From: Fen-1077 sp050014355
Lineage (GTDB): Bacteria; Chloroflexota; Dehalococcoidia; Dehalococcoidales; RBG-16-60-22
Length of the DNA stretch: 64,000 nt
NCBI GenBank assembly: GCA_050014355.1
Contig: JBEKDL010000004.1
Location: 1-64,000 of the forward strand
Reading direction: 5' to 3'
Shown piece after piece: positions 43,112 through 51,281 of the stretch. The position numbers and the translations under genes were made by a program. Within the stretch, counting starts at the first letter, position 1, and each line of letters opens with the position of its first letter. The notes under the pieces were generated by a model. It was not told the origin of the DNA and made no database searches. It was given only the letters and a program-made list of their open reading frames with translations.

Positions 43112-44040
43112 TATTTTTTCTCCCCTTTCACGCCGACCAGTCCCAGAAAGTAGGATTCGAGGTCTCCCTGCTCGACCACCAGTCTGGTTGGCGGAAGACC
43201 CGCTTCGACCAGCAGCATCGCGATTCGGTCGGGATACTGCACCGCCAGTTTATCCGTGATAACGAGCGAGCTATTTTCACCCGGCCTCGCCGTGATACCA
43301 GCTTTCCCCAATACAGATAGGGCGGCACCCGTGTCACGAACGTCGACCGCCAGGCGTTGTTCTTCCTGTTCCGCCAGCTCTCCGGCGTACAGTTCCTTCA
43401 CCAGCCGCCCCTCGTGAACCACGCCTATCCGCATGGCCAGCCTGGCCACTTCACTTAAGATATGGCTGGAGATAAAAATAGTCGCGCCGTCGTTTTCGGC
43501 GAGACCGCGCAGCAGGTTCCTTACTTCGACGATACCGGCCGGGTCCAGCGCGTTCGCCGGCTCGTCCAGGATGAGTAAATCGGGATGATGGATAAGCGCC
43601 TTGGCCAGTCCCAGCCGCTGGGCATTGCCGAGCGAAAGTGTTCTGGCACGCCGGCTGGCGTAAGGTGTCAACCCTAATTCTTGGATAACCTTTTCCACCG
43701 CGCCGGCGTCTTTCAGGTGGCGAAGTCGCCGGACTATCTCGATATTTTCCCGGACGGTCAGGTCGGGATAAGCGTGGGGAGTCTCGACAAGATACCCGAC
43801 CCGCTGCCAGATTGACCTTTGACCGGGCTGCACCTTCATACCGAAAAGCGAGACGGAGCCGGCGCTCGGTCTAATCATTCCCAGCAGCATACGAATGGTC
43901 GTTGTCTTGCCTGCCCCATTCAACCCTAAAAATCCGGGAATTTCCCCGCTGCGGATATTCAGGGAGAGGTCATTAACGGCCGTAAAGCTGCCAAAACGCT
44001 TCGTTAGCCCGGAAGCCATAATCGAAAGTGATTCGCCCAT
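43111..44040 (-). CDS. ABC transporter ATP-binding protein (BcrA-like)
   Basis: A 309-residue ATPase. Walker A GLNGAGKTTTIR, signature LSLGNAQRLGLAKAL (LSLGN in place of LSGGQ, usual for BcrA-type exporters), and Walker B LLILDEPANALDPAG. The C-terminal 80 residues are a typical regulatory extension. Divergent from a TetR-family gene that likely controls it. Confidence 0.9.
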   Translation of the reverse strand: MGESLSIMASGLTKRFGSFTAVNDLSLNIRSGEIPGFLGLNGAGKTTTIRMLLGMIRPSAGSVSLFGMKVQPGQRSIWQRVGYLVETPHAYPDLTVRENIEIVRRLRHLKDAGAVEKVIQELGLTPYASRRARTLSLGNAQRLGLAKALIHHPDLLILDEPANALDPAGIVEVRNLLRGLAENDGATIFISSHILSEVARLAMRIGVVHEGRLVKELYAGELAEQEEQRLAVDVRDTGAALSVLGKAGITARPGENSSLVITDKLAVQYPDRIAMLLVEAGLPPTRLVVEQGDLESYFLGLVGVKGEKK

Positions 44041-44112
44041 TTTCAGTCGCTCCAGTCCTGTTAGCTATATAATTATAGATTTTGGAATAATATGTTATAA
44101 TTATTATAATTA

Positions 44113-44141
44113 TTATAGTCCACAATATTGTAATTGTCAAT
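44113..44141 (-). promoter_or_regulatory. Consensus promoter with palindromic operator (ABC operon)
   Basis: Minus strand TTGACA (44141-44136), exactly 17 bp, TATAAT (44118-44113): both hexamers are perfect. The palindrome ACAATATTGT (44123-44132) fills the spacer, where a bound TetR-family repressor would block polymerase. Confidence 0.75.
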
Positions 44142-44189
44142 GTAATATTATATAATAATTATAAATATAATATCATATGGAGGCGGCAC

Positions 44190-44765
44190 ATGGATGGGTT
44201 CGAGCGCAGGAAAGAGCAGAGTAAGGAAGATATCCGCCGGGCGGCTGAAGAGCTTTTTTCAAAGTTCGGCGCCGACAAGGTCAGCGTCAACGATATTGCC
44301 CGTAAAGCCGGCGTATCCCAGGCTACCATTTACAACAACTTCGGCAGCAAGGACGAACTGGTGCATGATTACCATAATATGATTGTCAAAATGATTGCCA
44401 GCCGTTTCCGCGAGATATTAGTCTGGAAAAAATCGTACGTGGAAAAATTGCAGGGTTTTTTGCAGTCCTGGATAGACATCGCCGACCGATACAAAATCGA
44501 AATTAAAGACTCCGAAACAAAACCGTCCCGTGATGCTATCGGAATCGAAATCGAAAACTCATTCCGGGAATTCATCAAAGAAGGCAAAGACCAGGGCGAC
44601 CTCCGTTCGGACCTTTCCGACCAGGCCATCATCGCATATTTTAAATTTTTCCAGCAGGGCATCTCCAACAACCCGGGAATCAGCGATAGGATGCGTCGCA
44701 ATTCAAAACTATCTCGTGACCTGCTTTCGCTTTTTATGTACGGAATTAGCGGACAGAGCGGTTAG
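44190..44765 (+). CDS. TetR family transcriptional regulator
   Basis: A 191-residue repressor. The N-terminal HTH reads VSVNDIARKAGVSQATIYNNFGSKDEL; the remainder is an all-helical ligand domain without recognised signature. The ATG at 44190 follows GGAGGC. Divergent from the ABC transporter at 42302-44040 across a 149-bp AT-rich region that holds a consensus promoter and palindrome, so it probably represses that exporter and itself until a ligand binds. Confidence 0.88.
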   Translation: MDGFERRKEQSKEDIRRAAEELFSKFGADKVSVNDIARKAGVSQATIYNNFGSKDELVHDYHNMIVKMIASRFREILVWKKSYVEKLQGFLQSWIDIADRYKIEIKDSETKPSRDAIGIEIENSFREFIKEGKDQGDLRSDLSDQAIIAYFKFFQQGISNNPGISDRMRRNSKLSRDLLSLFMYGISGQSG

Positions 44766-45107
44766 TTCAGTCAGCAACTCAAGTTATTATGGTTTAAATC
44801 CTTTCGCCGGCCACTATGAAGCCTCTTGAATTTGAAATATCTCAATTTATTTTTTTATCGGCCGGGAATGGATTGCGTAATCAAATTCTTTGAATTAAAC
44901 AATTGGACTATATCCAGAATATATAAAACGCCCGACACGCGGCATTTAATCTCTATCCTGCCTGACCATCTGGCCAAGGTAAAAGCTCGCCTAACGTCCA
45001 ACCCATAATTACCCTGAAGCAGGGCGCGCTATAGGATATTTTTCGATACACTTAAAGTATCAAGCAGATGATTCAATTCACGAGCTGATGAAAAAAGGAG
45101 GCTGAAA
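44766..45107. other. Intergenic region without identifiable gene
   Basis: About 340 bp. A 60-codon frame (44826-45008) has no ribosome-binding site and no recognised motif, and I do not call it. An imperfect palindrome GATACACTTAAAGTATC at 45045-45061 lies 47 bp before the next gene and could be a regulator site. Confidence 0.4.
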
Positions 45108-45548
45108 ATGCAAAATAATGATTTAAACAACGCTTCGGCAGCTGAAAACCCCGGCGCCCAGGGGCCTTCCTACCGGGACTGGAGAGAAGAGCGCCGCGAA
45201 TGGCGGAGAGCATGGAAAGAAGAAAGGCGCAGGCTCCCTTGCCACGGCCTGTTCTGGGGACTGGGCCTGCTACTGCTGGGCGTGCTCTTGCTGCTGAATC
45301 AGGCAGGATGGGTATCCGGCGATACCTGGTGGCAGTCCCTGCTTATCGGCCTGGGGGCTATCTCGGTAGTTAACGGCGTGGCGCATTACCGGAGTCCGGC
45401 TTACCGCTGGGGCAGCTATGGCAAATTCGTCTTTGGGGCTATCCTCATTCTTGTCGGGGTTCTCCTCATGCTCGGTATCAGCCAGTGGTGGCCGGCGGTC
45501 TTGATTGTAGCGGGAATCGCCTTGCTCGGCCGTTTCTTCTGGAGATAA
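45108..45548 (+). CDS. LiaF-like small membrane protein
   Basis: A 146-residue protein with a highly charged helical N-terminus (WREERREWRRAWKEERRR, about 24-44) and four hydrophobic segments (about 48-66, 74-90, 105-122, 125-142). The membrane part resembles the DUF5668/LiaF N-terminal module. The same module occurs in the N-terminus of the kinase encoded next (FWGL, W..LI.GLG, Y..P.YR, W.P..L..AGI align by eye). Good ribosome-binding site AAAGGAGG. It may act as an accessory sensor or inhibitor of the kinase. Confidence 0.75.
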   Translation: MQNNDLNNASAAENPGAQGPSYRDWREERREWRRAWKEERRRLPCHGLFWGLGLLLLGVLLLLNQAGWVSGDTWWQSLLIGLGAISVVNGVAHYRSPAYRWGSYGKFVFGAILILVGVLLMLGISQWWPAVLIVAGIALLGRFFWR

Positions 45549-45568
45549 AACTCGCACGTATAACGAGC

Positions 45569-45598
45569 CTGTAAACACAAATCTTTAAATGCTATAAT
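45569..45598 (+). promoter_or_regulatory. Possible promoter before histidine kinase
   Basis: TATAAT at 45593-45598 with a weak -35 TGTAAA at 45570-45575 (17-bp spacer). Confidence 0.4.
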
Positions 45599-45633
45599 TA
45601 CTTTACCCATAGGGATGATATTGGTGGGCTGAT

Positions 45634-47166
45634 ATGACGGACGAGAAAAACACTAAAAAAACAGGGTATCAGAGCGAAGATACTACGCCCTTCCGGTCTG
45701 TGAGGGAGTTGCGGCGGGTGAGAAAAGAGCTGCGGCGCGCGCGGAAAGAACTGAAGCGCCAGAGAAAGGACCAGCGCCCTCCTTTGCGCTATCTCTTCTG
45801 GGGGCTGATGTTAATACTGTGGGCGGTTCTCATTTTTCTTCTGGAACAAAAATGGATAACGGCAGATAACCTGTGGAAAGCTTTTATCACCGGCCTGGGA
45901 ACAATCTTCATCATTCAAGCAGTAATTTATTACCTGACACCCTCTTACCGTTCCCACGCCCTCGGACGGCTTATACCGGGCATTATTCTTACCATCATCG
46001 GCGTGGTATTTCTTTTCGGCAACAACGCCTGGTTGCCGCTGATTCTCGTCGCTGCCGGGATATCAGTTATTTTTATTTCATGGTTTCTCCAGCGGGAAAT
46101 CGAAAGGCGCCGTATCACCCAGGAAACGCTGCGCGAGAGCGAGGTCAAATACAGCCATATCATCGATAATGCCAACAGCGTTATCATGGAAATAGACACC
46201 GGCGGGAATATCACGTTTATGAATAAATTCGCCCTGAACTTTTTTGGATTTCAGGACGGGGAAATACTGGGACACAATCTGGTAGGGACCATCGTCGCCC
46301 CCGGGGCTGCGGCCATCGCCGAGCGGGACGCCATGATTAAGGATATTATCTCCTCTCCGCAGAGCTATCTACATAATGAAAAGGGAAATCTCCGCAAGAA
46401 CGGTGAGAAGGTCTGGATGGTCTGGACTTATAAGCCCATCCTGGACGAGGTAAACAATCTTAAAGAGATATTATGCACCGGCATCGATAGGACACAGCAA
46501 AAGAAAGCCGAGGAGCTGGCCGCCCGGGAAATCAAGGAAAAAACGGCCATCGAGGAGCGCACCCGCCTGGCCCGCGACCTCCACGATGCGGTCAGCCAGA
46601 CCCTGTTCTCCACCAGCCTGATTGCCGAGGTGCTGCCAAGGGTGTGGGAGCGGAATAAAGAAGAAGGCTTAAAAAAGCTCGAAGAAGTCCGCCAGTTGAC
46701 CCGCGGCGCCCTGGCCGAAATGCGCACATTGCTTTTCGAACTGCGGCCCGCCGCGCTGGCCGATGCAGACCTGAATGATTTATTGCGCCAGCTAGCGGAA
46801 TCAGTCATCGGCCGGGCGCGCGTGCCGGTAGCGTTAGAGGTCGAAGGGGCCTGTGAAATCCCCCCTGATGTTAAAGTCGCCCTCTACCGCATAGCGCAGG
46901 AAGCCCTGAACAACATCGCCAAGCACTCGGGAGCCAGCCAGGCACGGGTATCCCTGCACTGCCAGCCGCAGGGGATTAATTTGCAAATCATCGATAACGG
47001 GCATGGCTTCGATATCTCGCGGGCAGCCCCGGGCAGTTTCGGTCTGAATAATATGAAGGAACGCGCCGGTCAAATCGGCGCCGCGCTGCGAATTGAAAGT
47101 AAAATTAATCATGGTACCGAAATTAGCGTTGACTGGCATGACCATGCCGGGGAGGTGCCGCAATGA
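45634..47166 (+). CDS. NarL-type sensor histidine kinase with LiaF-like membrane module
   Basis: A 510-residue kinase. Residues 1-50 are strongly charged (RRVRKELRRARKELKRQRK); 51-150 form four hydrophobic segments homologous to the preceding protein; a PAS domain spans about 170-290 (YSHIIDNANSVIMEID); the HisKA_3 phospho-acceptor is in RTRLARDLHDAVSQTL (about 315) and HATPase_c ends with DNGHGFD and GSFGLNNMKERA. Typical of NarX/LiaS-like kinases for envelope or redox stress. Overlaps its response regulator by 4 bp. Confidence 0.9.
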   Translation: MTDEKNTKKTGYQSEDTTPFRSVRELRRVRKELRRARKELKRQRKDQRPPLRYLFWGLMLILWAVLIFLLEQKWITADNLWKAFITGLGTIFIIQAVIYYLTPSYRSHALGRLIPGIILTIIGVVFLFGNNAWLPLILVAAGISVIFISWFLQREIERRRITQETLRESEVKYSHIIDNANSVIMEIDTGGNITFMNKFALNFFGFQDGEILGHNLVGTIVAPGAAAIAERDAMIKDIISSPQSYLHNEKGNLRKNGEKVWMVWTYKPILDEVNNLKEILCTGIDRTQQKKAEELAAREIKEKTAIEERTRLARDLHDAVSQTLFSTSLIAEVLPRVWERNKEEGLKKLEEVRQLTRGALAEMRTLLFELRPAALADADLNDLLRQLAESVIGRARVPVALEVEGACEIPPDVKVALYRIAQEALNNIAKHSGASQARVSLHCQPQGINLQIIDNGHGFDISRAAPGSFGLNNMKERAGQIGAALRIESKINHGTEISVDWHDHAGEVPQ

Positions 47167-47804
47167 CACAATCAAATACTATTAGAGTCCTGCTGGTCGA
47201 CGACCACATGGTGGTGCGCACCGGCTTAAGCACCGTCCTGGCAGTGCATGACGATTTGAAGCTGGTCGGTGAGGCGGGGGACGGGGAAGAAGCCATCCGC
47301 CTCTGTGAGCGTCTCCAGCCGGACGTAGTCCTGATGGACCTGCTGATGCCGAAGATGGACGGCGTGACGGCCACGCGGATAATCAAAGAGCGCTGGCCGC
47401 GCGTCCAGGTTATCGCCCTGACAAGCTTTAAAGAAAAGGAATACGTGGAAGGAGCGCTAAAAGCCGGGGCTAACGGTTATCTGCTTAAGAACGTCTCGGC
47501 GGAGGAGCTGGTGAACGCGGTGCGGCGGGCCGTTTCCGGGCAGCCGAGCCTCTCGCCGGAGGCCGCCCAGGTCCTGATTCAGAAGGTCAACGAGCCTGCG
47601 CCACCCGGGCAGGACATGACCGACCGCGAGAAAGAAATCCTGGCTTTGATGGTCGAAGGCCTTTCCAATATTGAAATCGCTGAACGCCTTATCGTCAGCC
47701 AGTCCACCGCGAAATTCCATGTCAGCAACATCCTGTCCAAGCTGGGCGTCAGCAGCCGGACGGAGGCGGTCGCGCTGGCGGTGAAACACCACTTGGTCAA
47801 ATGA
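47163..47804 (+). CDS. NarL/FixJ family response regulator
   Basis: A 213-residue regulator. The receiver has VDDHMVVRTGL and phosphoryl Asp in VVLMDLLMPKMDG; the LuxR-type HTH is MTDREKEILALMVEGLSNIE... with STAKFHVSNILSKLGVSSR. Partner of the kinase directly upstream (ATGA overlap). Likely controls the ABC exporter downstream and its own operon. Confidence 0.93.
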   Translation: MTQSNTIRVLLVDDHMVVRTGLSTVLAVHDDLKLVGEAGDGEEAIRLCERLQPDVVLMDLLMPKMDGVTATRIIKERWPRVQVIALTSFKEKEYVEGALKAGANGYLLKNVSAEELVNAVRRAVSGQPSLSPEAAQVLIQKVNEPAPPGQDMTDREKEILALMVEGLSNIEIAERLIVSQSTAKFHVSNILSKLGVSSRTEAVALAVKHHLVK

Positions 47805-47837
47805 CCAGTTATTAATCTGGCCGCCCTTCCAGTGCCT

Positions 47838-47876
47838 AATCCCCCCGAACGCACGGCGTATCCGGGGGGATTTCTA
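47838..47876 (+). terminator. Terminator between regulator and ABC genes
   Basis: AATCCCCCCG (47838-47847) pairs with CCGGGGGGATT (47862-47872), loop about 14 nt, followed by TCTATTT. The strong GC stem may separate or attenuate transcription between the two-component genes and the ABC transporter. Confidence 0.65.
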
Positions 47877-47926
47877 TTTATAATGAACTTGAAAGTCAAC
47901 TGCGGACTAAAACGAGGAGCAAAAAT

Positions 47927-48844
47927 ATGGAAAGCATCATTGAAGTCAATAATCTCACGAAAAAGTATGGTGATACGGCTGCCGTTAACGGGGTGAGCTT
48001 CGCGGTGGAGAAGGGCGAGGTCTTCGGCATACTGGGACCTAACGGGGCGGGTAAAACGACCACGGTCGAAATGATAGAAGGTCTGCGTAAGCCGGACGGC
48101 GGCAGCATCCACGTGTGCGATATCGACGCATTGAGAGAACCCCGCCGCACTAAGGAGATAATAGGGGTGCTACTCCAGGCCACTAGCCTTTACGATAATA
48201 TACGCGTTAAGGAAATCATCGAACTCTTCGGCAGCTACTATGCTAAAGCGCTGCCGGCAGCGCAAATCCTGGACGAAGTGTCGCTCACCGATAAAAAACA
48301 TGGCACGGTAAGCTCACTTTCGGGCGGCCAGAAACAGCGCCTTAGCATCGGCCTGGCCCTGGTGAACGACCCGGAAGTCCTGTTCCTGGACGAGCCCACT
48401 ACCGGGCTTGACCCGCAAGCCAGGCACAATGTCTGGAGCATTGTCGAGAAACTAAGAGACCGCGGCAAAACGATTATCCTGACAACGCACTACATGGAAG
48501 AAGCGGAACAGCTGTGCCAGCGCCTCGCCATCATCGACCGCGGAAAAATCATCGCCATGGATACCCCGGACAGCCTGATTAATAACGCCGGGCTGGACAC
48601 GTCGATAGAGTTCGCCACGTCAAGGGAGCTGAACGGCTTATTGAATAAAATCCCCGGTATCCAGAAAGTCAATAACGGAAAAACACACAAATACTCGGTG
48701 AATACCAGGGCCGTCTCGCTGGTATTGAAAGACCTGACCAATCTCTGCTATGAAAATCACGTCGACCTGGAAAATATCTCGGTCAGAAAAGCGACGCTGG
48801 AAGACGTCTTCCTGGCCATGACCGGCCGTAAATTACGCGAATAG
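47927..48844 (+). CDS. ABC exporter ATP-binding protein (DrrA-like)
   Basis: A 305-residue ATPase: Walker A GPNGAGKTTTVEM, signature LSGGQKQRLSIGLAL, Walker B VLFLDEPTTGLDPQ, and a C-terminal extension of about 80 residues as in DrrA/CcmA-type exporters. GAGGAG precedes the ATG by seven bases. Forms an exporter with the permease 12 bp downstream. Linked to an upstream two-component system, as in envelope-stress modules. Confidence 0.92.
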   Translation: MESIIEVNNLTKKYGDTAAVNGVSFAVEKGEVFGILGPNGAGKTTTVEMIEGLRKPDGGSIHVCDIDALREPRRTKEIIGVLLQATSLYDNIRVKEIIELFGSYYAKALPAAQILDEVSLTDKKHGTVSSLSGGQKQRLSIGLALVNDPEVLFLDEPTTGLDPQARHNVWSIVEKLRDRGKTIILTTHYMEEAEQLCQRLAIIDRGKIIAMDTPDSLINNAGLDTSIEFATSRELNGLLNKIPGIQKVNNGKTHKYSVNTRAVSLVLKDLTNLCYENHVDLENISVRKATLEDVFLAMTGRKLRE

Positions 48845-48856
48845 GAGGATATACCA

Positions 48857-49600
48857 ATGGCTATGCTACTCAAACAAACCGCCATCGAAACCAGACTATT
48901 TCTTAGAAGGAGAAGCGAACTTCTCTGGACCCTGGCCTTCCCGATAATGTTTATGGTGCTTTTCGGCCTTATTTACGGCAACACGCAATGGAACGGCATG
49001 GACATGCGGGCGGTGGACTTTCTCCTGCCCGGCATTATCGTCATGGGAGCGATGGTGACCGGCATCATGCGCACCTCCGTCGGATTCGTGGGAGAACGTG
49101 AAAAAGGAATTTATCGCCGCCTGGGCCTGACCCCGCTAAAAAGGCAGACGCTCATCGGCAGCCAGTTGTTGCAGCACTATATCGTCATTGTCGTTCAGAC
49201 CATACTGCTGATAGCCATCGGCGTTACTTTCTTTAAAGTCAATATTACGGGCAATATGTTCCTGTTCTGGCTCGTGGTTTCCATCGGCGCTCTGTGCTTT
49301 ATGAGCATCGGCTTTGCCCTCACCGGCCTTATCAAGACCGCGCGCAGCGCCACGCCCATCAACCAGATGGCCTACTTCACCCTGATGTTCCTCGGCGGCA
49401 TCTTTTTCCCCAACAGCATGCTGCCCCATTTTCTGGCGAATGTAGCCAATGCGTTGCCCTCTACCCAGATGAGCGACGCCCTGCGCATGGTCGCTTACCA
49501 GGGAGGCGGCATCGCGGACATCTGGCAAAATATGGTCATCATGGCGGGGTGGATACTGGCCTGCCTGGCCATCTCTATCAAGTTTTTCCGCTGGGAATAA
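48857..49600 (+). CDS. ABC-2 type exporter permease
   Basis: A 247-residue permease with six hydrophobic segments, the ABC-2 motif REKGIYRRLGLTPLKR (coupling region) and LGGIFFPNSMLPHFLANVANALPST typical of DrrB/YhfI-type. Pairs with the ATPase directly upstream. Likely exports a lipid, drug or peptide; the substrate is not identified. Confidence 0.9.
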   Translation: MAMLLKQTAIETRLFLRRRSELLWTLAFPIMFMVLFGLIYGNTQWNGMDMRAVDFLLPGIIVMGAMVTGIMRTSVGFVGEREKGIYRRLGLTPLKRQTLIGSQLLQHYIVIVVQTILLIAIGVTFFKVNITGNMFLFWLVVSIGALCFMSIGFALTGLIKTARSATPINQMAYFTLMFLGGIFFPNSMLPHFLANVANALPSTQMSDALRMVAYQGGGIADIWQNMVIMAGWILACLAISIKFFRWE

Positions 49601-49697
49601 ATTTCAATTCGTACGGTAGATAATCTTGCAGCGGGCGGCTTTCACTCTATTCTCCCAAACAGGCATTATTTGCCTGTGCGCGCCTTCTGACGCCCAT

Positions 49698-49727
49698 TTG
49701 ACAGGTAAAAGACCGGTATGCTATACT
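49698..49727 (+). promoter_or_regulatory. Promoter of the Fur-family gene
   Basis: TTGACA (49698-49703) and TATACT (49722-49727) with an 18-bp spacer. A stem-loop ACAGGCA/TGCCTGT (49659-49677) lies just upstream. Confidence 0.65.
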
Positions 49728-49729
49728 CA

Positions 49730-49740
49730 TCGTTAAACGA
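49730..49740 (+). promoter_or_regulatory. Candidate Fur/Zur operator
   Basis: TCGTTAAACGA is a 5-1-5 palindrome placed at the expected transcription start of the Fur-family gene, directly after its -10. Zur-type boxes in Gram-positives are of the TCGTAAT-like form, so autoregulation is plausible. Confidence 0.45.
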
Positions 49741-49765
49741 CATCTAATTTCAACTGCAATACGAT

Positions 49766-50206
49766 ATGAGACTTACAGCGAATAGGATAGCGGGAATTCT
49801 CCGGGAGCATGGACATAAACTTACCCCCCAGCGCCATGTCGTACTTAAAGTGATGGCCTCGAGCCACGACCATCTAACACCGGAAAGCATATACGAGAAG
49901 TCACGCCTGGAAAACCCGACCATCGGCCGTGTCACGGTCTATCGCACTCTTGACCTGCTCGGCAAACTGAATTTAGTCTGCCGGGTCCATGCCGATGGCA
50001 GATGCCGGAACTATATGATGAGGAGACCTGCAGAACATCACCATCATCTGGTCTGTTCGGGCTGCGGCAAAGTCGTAGATTTCACCAGCTGCGGTCTTAA
50101 CGAGATGGAAAAAAAACTGTCCCTGGAAAGCGGCTTCGATATTAAAGGCCACTTACTCGAGTTTTACGGCCTCTGCCGCGATTGCGTCGTAAATATCCCG
50201 CTTTAG
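49766..50206 (+). CDS. Fur family metal regulator (probably Zur)
   Basis: A 146-residue repressor. The winged helix covers residues 1-80 (LTPQRHVVLKVM; RVTVYRTLDLLGKLNLV); the metal part has HHHHLVCSGCG and CRDC, giving the two CxxC structural zinc sites and the His sensor residues. Because znuABC-type genes follow on the same strand, zinc sensing is the likeliest role, though PerR/Fur-type cannot be excluded. The ATG at 49766 has no strong ribosome-binding site. Confidence 0.85.
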   Translation: MRLTANRIAGILREHGHKLTPQRHVVLKVMASSHDHLTPESIYEKSRLENPTIGRVTVYRTLDLLGKLNLVCRVHADGRCRNYMMRRPAEHHHHLVCSGCGKVVDFTSCGLNEMEKKLSLESGFDIKGHLLEFYGLCRDCVVNIPL

Positions 50207-50258
50207 TTTTTCGTTTTCATGGCACAATAAAGTAAAACTAATTATTTAAAGTAGATAC

Positions 50259-50365
50259 CCACGGGCAGAGCCCGTGGCACTTTGTAACTCAAGCTTTGCT
50301 GCACGCCCTTCGGGCGGTTACGCATTCACCCACGGGCAAAGCCCGTGGAACCCTGCCCTTCGGGT
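50259..50365 (+). repeat. GC palindromic repeat pair (REP-like)
   Basis: Two near-identical palindromes CCACGGGC-(A/G)-AGCCCGTGG at 50259-50277 and 50330-50348, each followed by a GCCCTTCGGG block (50305-50315 and 50355-50364). The second half lies inside the open frame of the downstream znuA-like gene and encodes its N-terminus. Confidence 0.75.
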
Positions 50366-51273
50366 TTATTCTGGGTGCCCTCGTTGTGCTGGTTCTTCCG
50401 GGTATGCTGGCCTGTCAGCCGGGCGCGGGCACCGCCAATAATAGCCAGAAATCCATTGTTGTTACCTATTCAATCCTTGGTTCCATAGTCAAAGACCTGG
50501 TTGGCGATAAGGCGACTGTAACCGTATCGATACCAAATGGACTGGACCCACATGAGTGGGAGCCTTCGGCCAGAGACATAGAAAGGATAAACAAGGCCGA
50601 CCTCGTTATTGAAAACGGGCTCGGGCTTGAAGGCGGTCTGGAAAAGACCCTGGCCACGGCCAGAAGCAATGGAGTAAAATTTTTTACGGCTTCCGATTAC
50701 ATTACTGTCCGTCATGTCGGAGCGGGGGAAGGAATTCCTTCCGGTGACCCCGACCAAGTGATTGGCGCCGCCGACCCCCATATATGGATGGACCCGGTAA
50801 GCATGAAGAGTGTCGTTAGCGCGCTGGCTCTCGCGCTGAAGAAAGACCTTAATCTGGACGTTACCGGCCAGGCAACGGACCTGGAAAACCGGCTGGACAG
50901 CCTGAACTCCGAGGTTGCTGATATAGTGGCACAGATACCTTTAACTGAAAGAAAACTCGTCACCGGCCATGAATCAATGGGGTACTTCGCCCAGCGTTAC
51001 GGCTTTAAACTGGTCGGTGTTATTATTCCCAGTCTATCTTCACAGGCCGGGGTATCAGCCGCCGACCTGGCGGCTCTTAAAAAGGCCATCCAGAATAACC
51101 AGGTTAAAGCGATATTCACCGAGCTTGGCACTTCACCGGCGGTGGCTAAAGCCATCGGGGATGAAACGGGGGTCAAGGTGGTCGAGTTAACAACCCACGC
51201 TCTACCTGGTGATGGTTCTTATTTTACATTCCTGCTAAATCTCACTAATATTGTGGTTAACGCCCTGAAATAA
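50296..51273 (+). CDS. Zinc/manganese ABC transporter substrate-binding lipoprotein (ZnuA-like)
   Basis: A 325-residue cluster-9 metal-binding protein. Metal-ligand motifs are GLDPHEWEPS, ADPHIWMDP and TGHESMGYF plus an acidic site in IFTELGTSPA. Lipobox GMLAC marks it as a lipoprotein. The N-terminus is odd: residues 1-22 (from the TTG at 50296) are encoded by the repeat at 50259-50365 and supply the positive charges of the signal peptide. The next in-frame start (GTG, codon 32) would leave too short a signal peptide. Zinc is preferred because of the Fur/Zur gene beside it. Confidence 0.88.
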   Translation: MLHALRAVTHSPTGKARGTLPFGFILGALVVLVLPGMLACQPGAGTANNSQKSIVVTYSILGSIVKDLVGDKATVTVSIPNGLDPHEWEPSARDIERINKADLVIENGLGLEGGLEKTLATARSNGVKFFTASDYITVRHVGAGEGIPSGDPDQVIGAADPHIWMDPVSMKSVVSALALALKKDLNLDVTGQATDLENRLDSLNSEVADIVAQIPLTERKLVTGHESMGYFAQRYGFKLVGVIIPSLSSQAGVSAADLAALKKAIQNNQVKAIFTELGTSPAVAKAIGDETGVKVVELTTHALPGDGSYFTFLLNLTNIVVNALK

Positions 51274-51281
51274 GGATAACC

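Noticed and set aside
44826..45008. 60-codon frame between TetR and LiaF-like genes
   Set aside because: TTG start without ribosome-binding site and no family resemblance; kept as intergenic.
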